A DNA stretch of 64,000 nucleotides from Solirubrobacter sp963724195 (GTDB lineage: Bacteria > Actinomycetota > Thermoleophilia > Solirubrobacterales > Solirubrobacteraceae): positions 91,925 to 155,924 of the forward strand of contig CAVRTQ010000025.1 of NCBI GenBank assembly GCA_963724195.1, in the 5' to 3' direction. Below are positions 9,611 through 19,097 of this stretch, piece by piece (position 1 is the first letter of the stretch; each line of letters opens with the position of its first letter). A program made the translations under genes and the position numbers. The notes under the pieces are model-generated. The model was not told the DNA's origin. It made no database searches and saw only the letters and a program-made list of their open reading frames with translations.

Positions 9611-10395
9611 TTACCGGTTGATCTTCACGAGGTCGAGCTGGTACTGCGCGTCGGTCGTCTCGCCCGTGTCGGTCACCGTGACGAAGACGGTCTCGCCGGC
9701 CCGCAGGCGCACGAACTGGCACGCCTCAGGCGTGGGATCGCACTCGCCGTCGCCTTCGACGGTCACGGTGCCGGTGAGCTCGAAGACCGCGACCTTGCCC
9801 TTGTCCTCGAGGCCCTGGAAGACGATCACCGGGTTCTCGTCGTCCGGGAGCACCTCGAGCTTCTCGACCAGCGTGGCGCTTCGGCTCGTCCGAGCCTTCC
9901 TCCACGCGCGAGAAGCGCACGCGGATCGGAGTGGGCCGGATCCGGCTTCGGCGTCGCGGTCGGCGTGGCCGTGGCCACCGGAGCGGTCGGCGCGGTCGTG
10001 CCGCCGCCACCGCCACCCGAGCGTGGTCGAGCCGGAGTCCTTCGTGGTCTCCGTCGCGGTGGTCGACGTCGGACGCCTTCGCGGTCGTCTTCTTCGTCTT
10101 CTTCTTCTTGGCCTTCGGCAGCGGGGCCGGCTCGAACGGGTCCTTCGTGGCGCCGAGCGTGCGACGACGCTTGGTCGTCGTGCCCTCGGCCTCGCTCGGT
10201 GTCGGTGGCGGCCGTGACGAACGTCGCCGGCAGCGCATCGTCGGCGGACGCGCCCGCGTTGGCCGCGACCGGCACCACCTCCGGCTCCTTGGCCAGGGTG
10301 AGCGGCACGGCGACCAGCGCGGCCACGAGCAGCAGCGCGACGGGCCAGAGCTTGCGCCGGACGAGCCCGCGCCAGGTGTCGTTGATCAGGTTCAT
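9611..10395 (-). CDS. Pilus-operon distal protein: single TM, low-complexity linker, C-terminal beta domain (frame changes)
   Basis: It starts at ATG 10395, overlapping the pilO stop by 4 bases. The N-terminus has one transmembrane segment (LWPVALLLVAALVAVPLTLA). A charged linker follows (KKKKTKKTTAKAS), then a Gly/Thr/Pro-rich stretch. The C-terminal domain contains ATLVEKLEVLPDDENPVIVF, ELTGTVTVEGDGECDPTP and ACQFVRLRAGETVFVTV and ends QYQLDLVKINR. Position and topology resemble PilP, which links PilN/PilO to the secretin, but the sequence does not allow that assignment. Frame changes near 10205, 10035, 9960 and 9890 are needed to join the pieces. Confidence 0.55.
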
Positions 10396-11116
10396 CGGAT
10401 CTCGGTCCCGCCGGGCCGCCGGTCGAGGCGGTCGTCGTGGTGGTCGTGGTCGTGGTCGACGTGTCCGTGGTGCCGGCGCCGGCAGCGGCCGCGGCGACAT
10501 CGGTGGTCTCGGGCACGATGTAGGCGCTGGCGCCGATCTGCGCGGCCAGGCCGGGCCAGCCCGTCCTCGGCCGGGAGCGAGCGTGAGGCTCTCGATGCGC
10601 ACCAGGCGCCCGTTGACGGCGATCGCGTCGCCCTTGAGCGAGACGAACCGCTCGAGCCGCGCGAAGAAGTCGCCGAGGGAGGCGAACGTGCCGGTGAAGC
10701 CGAAGCGAGAACGGCATCGCGGAGAACGCGCCGGCGTTGACCGCGCCCGGAGCGGCGGGGGTGCCGCTCGGTCGTCGGCACGCCGCCGCCGTTGACGTTG
10801 ATCGTGTCGAAGTCGGCGCCGGCCCGCTTGGCGGACGTGTCGAGCTGCACGAGCAGCGAGCGCGTGTCGTCGTCGGTCGGGACGGCCTTGCCGAGGCGGA
10901 CGACCGTCTCGTAGTTGGCCTTGTAGTTCTTCTGGGCGCCGCGGTAGGTGTTCACGAGCGCCTGCGACTGCGCGAGCTGCGCCTGCGCGACGGCGATGCG
11001 CTCCTGAAGGTCGGCGGCCTGCGGCGCGCTTGGGCGCGAGGACCATCTTCCAGTACCCGCCGCCGGCGAGCGACCGCCACGACGAGCACGAGCAGGATCT
11101 TGTAGGTACGGCTCAC
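10392..11116 (-). CDS. pilO: Type IV pilus inner-membrane assembly protein PilO-like (frame changes)
   Basis: GTG 11116 overlaps the pilN stop by 4 bases. It has an N-terminal transmembrane segment (YKILLVLVVAVA) and a coiled coil (ADLQERIAVAQAQLAQSQAL and NTYRGAQKNYKANYETVV). A typical PilO ferredoxin-like segment follows after a frame change near 10740: FASLGDFFARLERFVSL and NGRLVRIESLTLAPG. The tail is rich in Ala/Thr/Gly. With PilN it would form the alignment subcomplex linking the PilC/PilB motor to the periplasmic pilus. Position between pilN and the distal gene supports the call. Confidence 0.75.
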
Positions 11117-11940
11117 TTCGTCGCCCCGTCGGTGGTCGTCGTGGTCGTGGTCGTGCGCGCCGTCGGTGCCGGTGGCGGCCGGAGGCGTCGCCGTCGGGCG
11201 TGGGCGTCGGGGTCTCGCTGACCGAGCCGGTCGCGGTGACCGGGGTGATGCCGACCTTGGCGGCGTCGCCCTCGAAGAACATGACGACCTCGAAGGCGGG
11301 GCGCTTGCCGGTGCCGCACGGCATTGCGCAGGCGGCGCTCGCGCGCGCTGCCTTCGCTGCGACGCTCGTCGATCTTCTCCGTTGTTGGACCTCGAGAGCG
11401 AGACGCGCGTCACGCCGTCGATGTCACGCAGGCGCGCCATCAGGCGGGCGACCTGCGTCTGGCCCGGCGCGCAGCCGGTAAGGGTGATGGCGGGCGCGGA
11501 GATCGCGCTGCGCAGCGAGCCGCCCTGGCCGCCCGCGTCGGTCGCGATGTCGCCGCTGAGCTGGCGCAGCGTGACGTCCTGCGGGATGGCGCGCGACAGG
11601 TCGCGCAGCGTCTGCTCCCAGTCGAAGCGGGAGCCCGCGAGGTCGCGGACGGTCTGCACGCGGGCCTTGGCGGCCGCGTCGAAATCAGCGTACGGCTTGA
11701 GCTTGGTGACCTGGGCCTGCATCGCCTGCTGCTGCTGGGCGACGTGGTCGAGGTCAGCGTTGCGCTGCTTGATGGTGTTGTCGGTCAGGACGAGCCCGCG
11801 ACGCCGGCCACGCAGGCGGCGAGCACGCCGAGGACGACGAATGCACCAGCGCCGCCCTTGGCCTCCGGGCCAACGGCAAGCTCGGCGGACGACTTGGACG
11901 CGCCGCGCGTGTCGGGGGGAAGGAGGTTGACGGCTCTCAC
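11113..11940 (-). CDS. pilN: Type IV pilus assembly protein PilN-like (frame changes)
   Basis: It starts at GTG 11940 with MRAVNLLPPD, the conserved cytoplasmic NLLP-type motif that in PilN homologues docks onto PilM. One transmembrane helix (AFVVLGVLAACVAGVAG) is followed by a coiled coil (DHVAQQQQAMQAQVTKLKPY) and the ferredoxin-like core (DWEQTLRDLSRAIPQDVTLR to MARLRDIDGVTRVSLSRSN). The C-terminus passes through AFEVVMFFEGDAAKVGI into a Thr-rich tail. Frame changes near 11800, 11370 and 11185. The order pilM-pilD-pilN-pilO is consistent. Confidence 0.8.
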
Positions 11941-12002
11941 GCCCCTGGTATCGGCACACGCTCGTTGCGTCTTGAACCAGGTGGGGCGCGGACCTGAGGG
12001 GC

Positions 12003-12764
12003 TCAGGTGAACGTGTCGAGGTACCAGTCGACGATGTCGTCGCCGGCGAACAGGCCCACGAGGCTGCCGAACGCCAGCCAGGGGCCGAACGGGATGCCCT
12101 TCTTGCGGCCCTCGTCCATGCCGTAGCGGGCGATGATCACGCCGCCGATCAGCGTGCCGGCGATCAGCGCGGCGAAGATCGCGGGCGCGACGGCGCGGCC
12201 CAGGAAGAGCCCCATGACCGCCGCGAGCTTCACGTCCCCCATCCCCATGCCCGCGGGATAGACGATCGCGGCCAGCAGGAAGAAGCCGCCGGCGGCCGTG
12301 GCCGCGATCAGGTGCTCCACGATCGAGTCCGAGTCGAACAGGACCAGCAGCACGATGGCGCCGACGGCGCCGATCCCGGTCAGGACGTTCGGGATGATGT
12401 GGTGCTCGAGGTCGATCAGCGTGATCGGCACGAGCAGCAGGACGAACAGCAGCGGCGCCCAGACGTCGTTGTCGGCGCCGTACACGAGCACGCACAGGGC
12501 GCACAGCAGGCCCGTGAGCGCCTCGATGAGCGGGTAGCGCGGGGAGATCGGCGCCTTGCACGCGCGGCACTTGCCGCGCAGCCACAGCCACCCGAGGACC
12601 GGGACGTTGTCGTAGGGCTTGATCGGCGTCTCGCAGTGCGGACAGCGCGAAGGGGGATGCGACAGCGACTCCTTGCGGGGCAGCCGGTAGGCCACCACGT
12701 TCAGGAAGGAGCCGACGATCGCTCCAAAGACTGCGGCTATCGCGGCCGCCACACCGACGCTCAT
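12003..12764 (-). CDS. pilD: Prepilin peptidase (A24 family)
   Basis: An intact 253-residue polytopic membrane protein. The N-terminal zinc-binding domain has paired cysteines (SRCPHCETPI and GKCRACKAPI). The two catalytic aspartates are in LIDLEHHIIPN and GMGMGDVKLAAVMG. It cleaves and may N-methylate the leader of the pilins encoded upstream. It sits between pilM and pilN, with ATG 12764 overlapping the pilM stop (ATGA). Confidence 0.95.
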   Translation of the reverse strand: MSVGVAAAIAAVFGAIVGSFLNVVAYRLPRKESLSHPPSRCPHCETPIKPYDNVPVLGWLWLRGKCRACKAPISPRYPLIEALTGLLCALCVLVYGADNDVWAPLLFVLLLVPITLIDLEHHIIPNVLTGIGAVGAIVLLVLFDSDSIVEHLIAATAAGGFFLLAAIVYPAGMGMGDVKLAAVMGLFLGRAVAPAIFAALIAGTLIGGVIIARYGMDEGRKKGIPFGPWLAFGSLVGLFAGDDIVDWYLDTFT

Positions 12765-13850
12765 CGGCCGTGCAGTGTGGCGGACACGAACAATCGGTGC
12801 GTTCTAGGCGGGCGCTCGGCGACGGCGAGGCCGGCGGCGACGGTCAGGCGGCCGGCGTTCTCGGTGTCGTCGCCGTGCTCGACGACGCGCGCCTCGAGCG
12901 GCAACCGCAGGGCCTCGCTGAGCTTCTCGACGAAGCCCGGGATGGCGATCGCGGGGCCGGTGACGACGCCGAGCTCGACGGTCTCGGCCGCGTCCTGCGT
13001 GCGGTAGAAGTTCAGCGACGTGCGGATGCCGTCGGCGAGCTCGCGCACGCCGTCTTCGAGCGCGTTGCGGGTGGCGGACACGAGGTCCATGTCGCCCTCG
13101 ATGCCGTCGAGCGGAGCGACCAGGCCGACGTGCGATCATCCACGCCCGGGCGTGCTCGAGCGTCAGCCCGCGGCGATCGGCGAGCGTGGTCGCGATCGTC
13201 TCCACGCCGCCCGAGGACGCGCGCGTGAACAGGCAGCTGTCCTTGCTCGCGACGGCGACGTTCGTCAGGCCGCCGACGTTGATGTACAGCACCGCGCCCT
13301 CGTGCTCGGACGCGAGCGCGCGCACCATGCCGAACGCGGACAGGTCGATGCCTTCGATCTCCAGGCCGGCGCCGTCGACGGCGGCGGCGACGCGCTCGAC
13401 CATCTCCTTGCGGACGGCGACCACGACGACCCGCGTGCGCGGGCCGAGCGGCGTGTCGACGGTGCCGAGCGACTGGAAGTCGAGCACCGCCTCCTCCATC
13501 GGCATCGGGATGTGGTCAGGAGCGGCCTCGCGCACGGCGGCGGCGAGGGCCTTCGGGTCGTCGACCACCGTCGGGAGGTCGAGCGTGCGGACCACGATGC
13601 GCTGGTGGGCGATGCCGAGCCGAACCCGCTTGGGGAACTCGTTCTCGGCGAAGAGCGTCTTGAGCGCGTCCGCCAGGGCGATGGGATCAGCGACCTCGCC
13701 GTCCCGGATCACGCCGGGCGCAAGCTCGGCGACCGCACCGCGGGTCAGCGTGAGGGTGCCATCGACGCTGACTTCAGCGGCGGCAAGGTGGCCGGCGTCG
13801 AGCTCGAGGCCGACGACGCTGCTCTGGGGAGATCGCTTTTTACGGAACAC
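12761..13850 (-). CDS. pilM: Type IV pilus actin-like ATPase PilM (frame change)
   Basis: An actin-like fold with the phosphate-1 motif VVGLELDAGHLAAAEVSV near the N-terminus and ALYINVGGLTNVAV-type phosphate-2 region (AVLYINVGGLTNVAVASKD). DKHIP-like segment: APDHIPMPMEEAVLDF. After a frame change near 13130 it continues ISLNFYRTQDAAE-type helix (GIRTSLNFYRTQDAAETVEL) and GPAIAIPGFVEKLSEALRLP. It recruits PilN on the cytoplasmic face. The start GTG 13850 follows the pilin terminator; a weak sigma-28-like site (GACGATAG, spacing 17) lies just upstream. Confidence 0.87.
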
Positions 13851-13921
13851 AGGAGTCCTATCGTCATACCCGGTCGCCGGACTTGATACGAGCCTGGACC
13901 CGAGTCCGGGCGTTAAACGCA

Positions 13922-13947
13922 CGAAGCGGGCCCGAGGGCCCGCTTCG
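13922..13947 (-). terminator. Strong terminator after the major pilin gene
   Basis: CGAAGCGGGCCC (13922-13933), loop ga, GGGCCCGCTTCG (13936-13947): a perfect 12-bp stem between the pilin and pilM. It lets the pilin be transcribed separately from pilM-pilO. Confidence 0.85.
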
Positions 13948-13977
13948 CGGAGGAACTTCAGATCAGTGAGCTGGGGA

Positions 13978-14420
13978 CTACCAGGTGCCGTCGGCCGTGC
14001 AGCCGCCCTTGCCCGGCTGTGTCGCAGGAGCGGGTGACGGTGCCGGCGGTGTTCGTGATCGTGTACATGACGCTGTTGGAGCCCTTCGACTTGACCGAGA
14101 TCGTGTAGCCCGTGGTCGCGTCGGGCGTGGCGATCGTCGAGCGCGTTGGCGTTGCTCGAGGGCCGGCTCGATGGCCGACGAGGCTGCTGGCCGTCGTCGG
14201 CGCCGACGTAGGTCTGGTTGTCGGTGTAGAAGGTCTCCATCGCGGTCTGAGCCGTGCGGACGTCGGACTTGGCGGTGGAGTCCTGAGCCTTCTCACGCTG
14301 GTTGAGGAAGGCGGGGAGCGCGATCGCGGCAAGGATGCCGATGATCAGGATGACGACCAGGAGCTCGATGAGCGTGAAGCCCTTCTCGTCCTGCATGCGT
14401 GCGCGAAGCTTGTTGATCAT
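13978..14420 (-). CDS. pilA: Major type IV pilin (frame changes)
   Basis: A short leader (MINKLRARMQDEKG) is cleaved before the N-terminal Phe of FTLIELLVVILIIGILAAIA, a class IVa-type pilin helix with Glu5. The globular part reads KSDVRTAQTAMETFYTDNQT, then after a change near 14200 TTGYTISVKSKGSNSVMYTI, ending after another change near 14020 in SCDTAGQGGCTADGTW, which provides the C-terminal disulfide loop. SD AGGAGG (14436-14431) is 10 bases before ATG 14420 and can pair with an upstream TCCCT. Expression is probably controlled by the sigma-28-like promoter and the c-di-GMP riboswitch upstream. Confidence 0.88.
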
Positions 14421-14490
14421 GTGGGTTGTCCCTCCTGAAGGGATCGTTGGGCCTGTGGGCTGTTGACTCGCCAGGTCCTTGGTCCCGTTC

Positions 14491-14580
14491 TGCCGGAAGT
14501 GGCAGCCCGGCCGGCTCCAGATCCGCTGGAGCCCCGATGGCTTTGCGTCTCACCCTCACGAGTGATTTGCCTTTGACACC
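14491..14580 (-). promoter_or_regulatory. Cyclic-di-GMP-I (GEMM) riboswitch in the pilin leader
   Basis: The minus strand from about 14580 reads GTGTCAAAGGCAAATCAC (the GGCAAA core), a P2-type hairpin, then GAGACGCAAAGCC (14552-14540), the most conserved GEMM-I string. A long P3 stem follows, GGGCTCCAG / CTGGAGCC (14534-14513), and then GGCCGGGCTGCC. Spacing and order match the c-di-GMP-I class. It lies between a sigma-28-like promoter and the pilin start. The downstream TCCCT/AGGGA hairpin overlaps the SD, suggesting translational control; whether ligand turns expression on or off cannot be told by eye. Confidence 0.85.
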
Positions 14581-14600
14581 TCGGTACTGGCTACTCCCGC

Positions 14601-14627
14601 TTATCGGCACCATCCCTCCCACCTTTA
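14601..14627 (-). promoter_or_regulatory. Sigma-28 (FliA/WhiG)-like promoter of the major pilin
   Basis: Minus strand TAAA (14627-14624), exactly 15 bases, GCCGATAA (14608-14601): a full match to the FliA core consensus. It lies just upstream of the riboswitch, giving a leader of about 180 nt. Confidence 0.75.
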
Positions 14628-14651
14628 CCCCGTCTAACCTCATATGGGGTG

Positions 14652-15044
14652 ATGACCCGACGGATGATGCTGCTGGTGCTCGCGATCGTCGGCCTGATGG
14701 TGCTGGTCGTCACCGTCACGCCGCCGAAAACGCCGTCCCAGAGCGGTTCTCAAGCCACCCCGGGGCCGCGCCTGGTGCCGGACGATTCCGGCGACTTCGA
14801 CGTCTCGGCCACGTTGTCGGCGGACGGCGACGCCAAGCCGCAGACGATCGAGGCGGCGCTGCGCGACGACGTGGAGATCATCGTCGAGGGCGTGGGCCCC
14901 GCGAGCGTGAGCCTGGGCGACCTGCGAACGTCCGTGTATGAGGAAGGCCTGCCGGCCCGGATCACGCTGATGGCAGAAACGCCTGGTGCCTACCCGCTGC
15001 GCCTCGACGGAGGGCGGCAGATAGGCACCTTGGAAGTTCGATAG
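14652..15044 (+). CDS. Membrane-anchored small hypothetical protein, cupredoxin-like tail
   Basis: About 130 residues: an N-terminal membrane anchor (RMMLLVLAIVGLMVLVVTV), a Pro/Ser/Gln linker, then a beta-rich domain of about 80 residues ending YPLRLDGGRQIGTLEVR. The tail resembles the plastocyanin-like motif seen in small exported proteins, but no copper ligands are visible. It is the only plus-strand gene inside the pilus locus and is divergent from the pilin, so the 230-base region between them is shared. The start is ATG 14652; GTG 14649 is possible. Intact reading frame; function unknown. Confidence 0.6.
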   Translation: MTRRMMLLVLAIVGLMVLVVTVTPPKTPSQSGSQATPGPRLVPDDSGDFDVSATLSADGDAKPQTIEAALRDDVEIIVEGVGPASVSLGDLRTSVYEEGLPARITLMAETPGAYPLRLDGGRQIGTLEVR

Positions 15045-15098
15045 CGCAAGCGATCGCGCTTGGCGCCGACGAAGTCGGCTGCCGCGTTCGATCGCCCG

Positions 15099-16745
15099 CT
15101 ACTTGAGGACCTCGTGCGTACGCACGGGGTTCCAGGTCGACTCGTCGGGGACGAGGAAGTACGGCGGGCTGCGGAAGCGGAAGCGGTCGTCGTACCAGTA
15201 GTTCTTGGCGTACCCCGTGGCGATGCCGGTGCCCGAGCTGGTGCCGACCGGGCCGCGGTACTTCTGCACGATGGCGCCGGTGACGGTGAGCTTGCTCAGC
15301 GCCGTGCCGCAGTTGTAGTTGTCGACGATGAACGAGTGCTGCAGCGCGAGGATCGCGGCCTCGATCGTGACGTTGGTCAGCACCGGCGCGGTGTTGGACT
15401 GCAGTCCGACGACACGCTGTGCGCGACACGCACGAAGTTGTTGGCGATCAGGCCGAGGGTCGCGTCGTTGGTGCCGGACTGGGTGATGTTCGCGTCCAGC
15501 GGTGAGGCGACCGACGTCGGCCGGACGATCACGTCGTTGGCGGCGGCGATCGTCAGCGGCTGGGCGTACGTCCCGCTGACGTAGACGTTGCCGCAGCCGG
15601 ACGGCTCGTTGTAATCGGCCGCGGTCGGGAACTCGGGATCGCACGAGTTGCCGTTCTTGACGTAGAGCACGCCGTTGGTCGGCCACGCCTTGGTGACGGT
15701 CGGTGCCGTTGTTGGTGATGTCCATCACGGTGCCGCGCAGGCGGATCGACGTCACGCCCGTGTAGAGGTTGCCGCTGTTGGCCGCGACGGTCGCGAGCGC
15801 GGTGTTGGACGCCGGCAGCGTGAGCCGCTTGGCCTTGGTGACGAACTTGTTCTGGCCGCCCGCGGTCTGGATGACCGGGGTGTTGCCGCACCCGCTGCCA
15901 CCCGGGTTGGCCAGGTAACCGGGGGCCGAGCCGGACACCTCGACGGTGTCGGTCAGCGTCGGGCGGCTGCTGCCGTCCTGGTTCTTGATGCGGCCGAACA
16001 CCGGCGAACCGCAGATGTAGAGGTTCTCGTCGTTGGTGTGCAGCGGGCCGTTGATGGCGTCGCTCGTCGCGAACTGGATCTCCAAGCAGCCCTTGCCGGC
16101 GCGCGCCGAGCGGTACCGGTTCGAGCAGTTCGTCGTCTGAGTGGCGCGGTCGGTCGCGCTGGCGAACGCGGCCGGGTCCAGGTTCTCGTAGTCCGTGAAG
16201 TACACGTAGTTGAGGAAGCTGTCGCGGGCGTAGGTGACGATGATCGACCGCGGCCGCGGGTCTCCGGTGCGGGAGCGGGCCGTGACCTTGATCCGGAACG
16301 TGCCCGTCGCCAGGTCGATGAACGAGTCCTGTTTGTTCGGGACGCACTTGTCGTAGCCGCCGGCTGGAATCAGCTCGATCGTGTACTCGTCCGAGCTCTG
16401 CGGGATGGCGCGCCAGGTGCGCGGGTCCGGGCCTACGCCGTTCCAGAGCTGGTTGACCGGGTTCTTGGTCTTGTCGGTGGAGTCCAGCGGGCCGACGGTG
16501 TCGCACTTGGTCCAGAAGTCCGGGTCCTGGCGCAGCCGGTTCAGGTAGTAGTCGGCGCCGGCCTCGGCCGCGGCCTGCGAGGACTTGCGGTCCTGCGCGA
16601 TCGCGGACAGCCGCATGTCACCCGTGACGGCGACGTAAGCCGTGGCGACGAACATGGACATGACGAACAGGGCCATGATCGTGAGGACCATGGAGAAGCC
16701 CTGCTCGGCCCGGAGGTCGGGGCGGCTCAGTACGCGGCTGTGCAT
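15099..16745 (-). CDS. PilX-like minor pilus protein, large exported domain (frame changes)
   Basis: Near the N-terminus AEQGFSMVLTIMALFVMSMF and VATAYVAVTGDMRLSAIAQD form an atypical prepilin-like hydrophobic helix, as in PilX proteins. A large domain of about 500 residues follows, containing cysteines (FWTKCDTVGP, TTNCSNRYRSARAGKGCLEI, LYICGSP, GGSGCGNTP) and ending YNCGTALSKLTVTGAIVQKY to NPVRTHEVLK. The beta-rich repeats with many Thr/Asn suggest a tip adhesin. Two frame changes (near 15690 and 15410) are needed. ATG 16745 lies inside the end of the PilW-like gene, so it is the third gene of the minor pilin operon. Confidence 0.7.
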   Translation of the reverse strand: MHSRVLSRPDLRAEQGFSMVLTIMALFVMSMFVATAYVAVTGDMRLSAIAQDRKSSQAAAEAGADYYLNRLRQDPDFWTKCDTVGPLDSTDKTKNPVNQLWNGVGPDPRTWRAIPQSSDEYTIELIPAGGYDKCVPNKQDSFIDLATGTFRIKVTARSRTGDPRPRSIIVTYARDSFLNYVYFTDYENLDPAAFASATDRATQTTNCSNRYRSARAGKGCLEIQFATSDAINGPLHTNDENLYICGSPVFGRIKNQDGSSRPTLTDTVEVSGSAPGYLANPGGSGCGNTPVIQTAGGQNKFVTKAKRLTLPASNTALATVAANSGNLYTGVTSIRLRGTVMDITNNGTDRHQGVADQRRALRQERQLVRSRVPDRGRLQRAVRLRQRLRQRDVRPAADDRRRQRRDRPADVGRLTAGREHHPVRHQRRDPRPDRQQLRACRAQRVVGLQSNTAPVLTNVTIEAAILALQHSFIVDNYNCGTALSKLTVTGAIVQKYRGPVGTSSGTGIATGYAKNYWYDDRFRFRSPPYFLVPDESTWNPVRTHEVLK

Positions 16746-17501
16746 GTGGGTCCTGGTGAGTTCGTGTCGTACGGAATTGCCGGTGCGGACGTAGATGCTG
16801 TTCTCGAGCGTCGTGCGAGCCCATCGGTCTTGTTCTGGGACGTGAGGACGCGATACTCGAAGTCGATGCGCGCGACGTCGGTGAGCTCGGAGGCGGTGAG
16901 CGCCCGGTTCTGCCCGGCGGCGATCTCCTCGGTGGGCTGTTGGATGCCGCGTCCCGGACGCCGGGTACCGGAAGTACCGGAAGATGATCGGCTTGGTGTT
17001 CGTCGGCGCGTCGGCGTACGCCGTGGCCGCGACGTTGGTCGCGACACGGCGGGTCACAGCCTTCGTCGTGTCGTAGTTGACGGCGACGGAGCTCGTGGAC
17101 ACCCGCGCGCCCTTGGTCACCGACTCGGTCAGCGCGCGGGTGGCCGGCTCGAACGTCAACTTGCGCAGATCGGGCGCGGGCAGCTGGCCCGACGCGTTCT
17201 TGGTCTCGCTGCTGAAGTCGGTGTAGACCGAGATCGAGGTCGGCGAGGCCGCATCGATCGTCCGCATCTGCGACCCGTCGCCGCGCTGCGTGCACACCTG
17301 GGAGCGCAGCTGGCGCGTGATCTGGTCCATCGCCGTGCGGGCGCGCTGCGTGGTGTCCACGCGGTTGCCGATGTCGGCCGAGCGCTTCATCGTGACCTCG
17401 ACGAGCGAGAAGATCGCGAACGACACGATCACGCCGATCGACATCGCGGTCAGCATCTCGATGAGCGTGAAGCCACGCTCTTCTGTCCGGAGGCGGCGCA
17501 T
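16727..17501 (-). CDS. PilW-like minor prepilin (frame changes)
   Basis: The leader MRRLRTEERG precedes FTLIEMLTAMSIGVIVSFAI, a class III N-terminus for methylation and cleavage by the prepilin peptidase. The body includes RARTAMDQITRQLRSQVCTQ and DAASPTSISVYTDF, and after a frame change near 16950 RALTASELTDVARIDFEYRV; this layout is typical of PilW/PilJ-type minor pilins. ATG 17501 overlaps the previous stop (TGATG). The C-terminus is uncertain because of a further change near 16820; I use the stop at 16727. Confidence 0.72.
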
Positions 17502-19032
17502 CACGGACACGTCGAGGGCTTCGTCGTGGTCCAGGCCAGCGGCGCCACGAGGGTCCCGCGCGGCGGGATCTCCTTCGTGTCGACCCGGCCGCTCGGGCTC
17601 GTGTTGTCGTACGTGTCCGTCCAGTACCGATAGCTGGGCGTCGCGGTCGCGCTGACGTTGTCGCGCAGGCACAGCTGGTAGGTGCCGAACGGCAGGCCCG
17701 GGTCGAACTCCGTGCTCGTGCCCGGCTGCCACACGTAGCCCGTGGCCGTCATGCCGGCCGGCGTGGTCGGCTGCGCGCCCCAGGTCGCGGTCGGCCACGT
17801 CGCGAGCTTCATCTTCAGGTTCGTGATGTCCGTGCAGGATTCGCCGGAGGCCGGCGGAAGCGTCATGAAGAGCTCGAGCTTGCTCGTCGCGGCGTCGAAG
17901 TTCGTCGGGTCGTTGTTGGCGGAGGCGGCGCGGACGCGCAGGTTCAGCGCCGGCTGGTAGACCGTCGCGCTCTGCGGCTGGAAGGCGCCCGGGTCACCGA
18001 GCACGGCCGCGGCCGGGTTGACCGTGTCGAAGTAGTCCTTGTTGAGCGTCGCGGCCGCTTTGGTCGGGCTCTGGTACGCGCAGGAGCCCGCGAAGAAGCG
18101 AGTACGACGCCCCGTACGGGAACAGCGTCTGCGGCTTGATGGTGGACGTCCAGACGACGGGGTTCGGCGCGTAGGCGCGCAGCGTGCCCGGGTCGGCGGC
18201 GTTGTCGGCCACGGAGTCCGCCTTCGACGGCTGGCTCGGCGCGGTCGTCGAGAACGTCGCGCCCGGCTTGATCGTCTTGATGTCGACGCTCATGTTCACG
18301 GCCTTGTCGTAGATGAACGACGCGGGCGTGACGCGCGCCCGGATTGACGGTCGCGGTCGTCTCAGGTGACTGGTCGCCGAGCTTGTCGACGTAGCCAGGC
18401 GTGTTGAGCGTGATCTTGTAGTTGCCGATCTGGATCGAGCGAAACAGGGCGCAGCCAGCGCTGTTGGTCGGTTGCGTGTCGCCCTGCGGGCCGCTGATCG
18501 TCACCGCGAGGTTCGCCGTGCGGGCAACCTTGTCGGCCTGGGCGGGCTGGACGCGCACCGTCAGCGAGCCGGTGCTCGCGGCATCGCCGGCACGCGTGGC
18601 CTTGAGCGACTCGATGCGGACGGGGTTCATCCGCACGCCGACGATGTTCGACGTGACCGTGGTGACGAGCCGGGCGTACTCGGTCGCGCGGTAGTCCTTG
18701 TCACCGCAGGCCGGCGCGCCGCCGTCGTCGTCCGTGTTGAAGAACACCTCGGACTTGACCGTGTAGCTCGCTTTGTCGTCGCCGACCTGGACCGTCCCGG
18801 TCTGCGGCACGTTGCCGACCAGATCGCTCACGCCATTGGAGACCATGGTGCGCAGCCGCTCCTGGTCCTGCTCGGCGAGGGCGGACGCCTGGGAGCGGGC
18901 ACGCTCGCGGGCGCTGGCCTGGCCGGCGCCATCGAGCCCGGAGAGCACCGCAAGCGCGATCACCGCGAGGATCGCGGCGGAGACGATCACCTCGATGAGG
19001 GCGAAGCCGTCTTCTTGACGAGCGTGGGTCAT
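17501..19032 (-). CDS. PilV/GspI-like prepilin with large C-terminal domain (frame changes)
   Basis: The leader MTHARQEDG precedes FALIEVIVSAAILAVIALAV, the prepilin helix with Glu5. It then runs through SALAEQDQERLRTMVSNGVS, AQADKVARTANLAVTISGPQ and GNYKITLNTPGYVDKLGDQS, and after frame changes near 18335 and 18100 SFIYDK/NMSVDIKTIKPGATF and PALNLRVRAASANNDPTNF, to KPSTCP. At about 510 residues it is much longer than classical PilV and probably carries Ig-like domains at the pilus tip. It heads the pilV-pilW-pilX operon behind a sigma-28-like promoter. ATG 19032 is chosen over GTG 19035. Confidence 0.75.
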
Positions 19033-19041
19033 CACGACGGT

Positions 19042-19068
19042 TCATCGGCCGTTTCCGACCCGAGTTGA
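19042..19068 (-). promoter_or_regulatory. Sigma-28-like promoter of the minor pilin operon
   Basis: Minus strand TCAA (19068-19065), 15 bases, GCCGATGA (19049-19042): 7 of 8 in the -10 element. The element ends 9 nt before ATG 19032, implying a leaderless or nearly leaderless mRNA. Confidence 0.62.
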
Positions 19069-19097
19069 GCCGGATGGGGTCTCGGCCGGACGGTCGG

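Noticed and set aside
13851..13900. Sigma-28-like promoter for pilM
   Set aside because: GACGATAG matches 6 of 8 but the spacing to TCAA is 17 and the distance to the GTG start is 7; too weak to list, though an indel could hide a better site.
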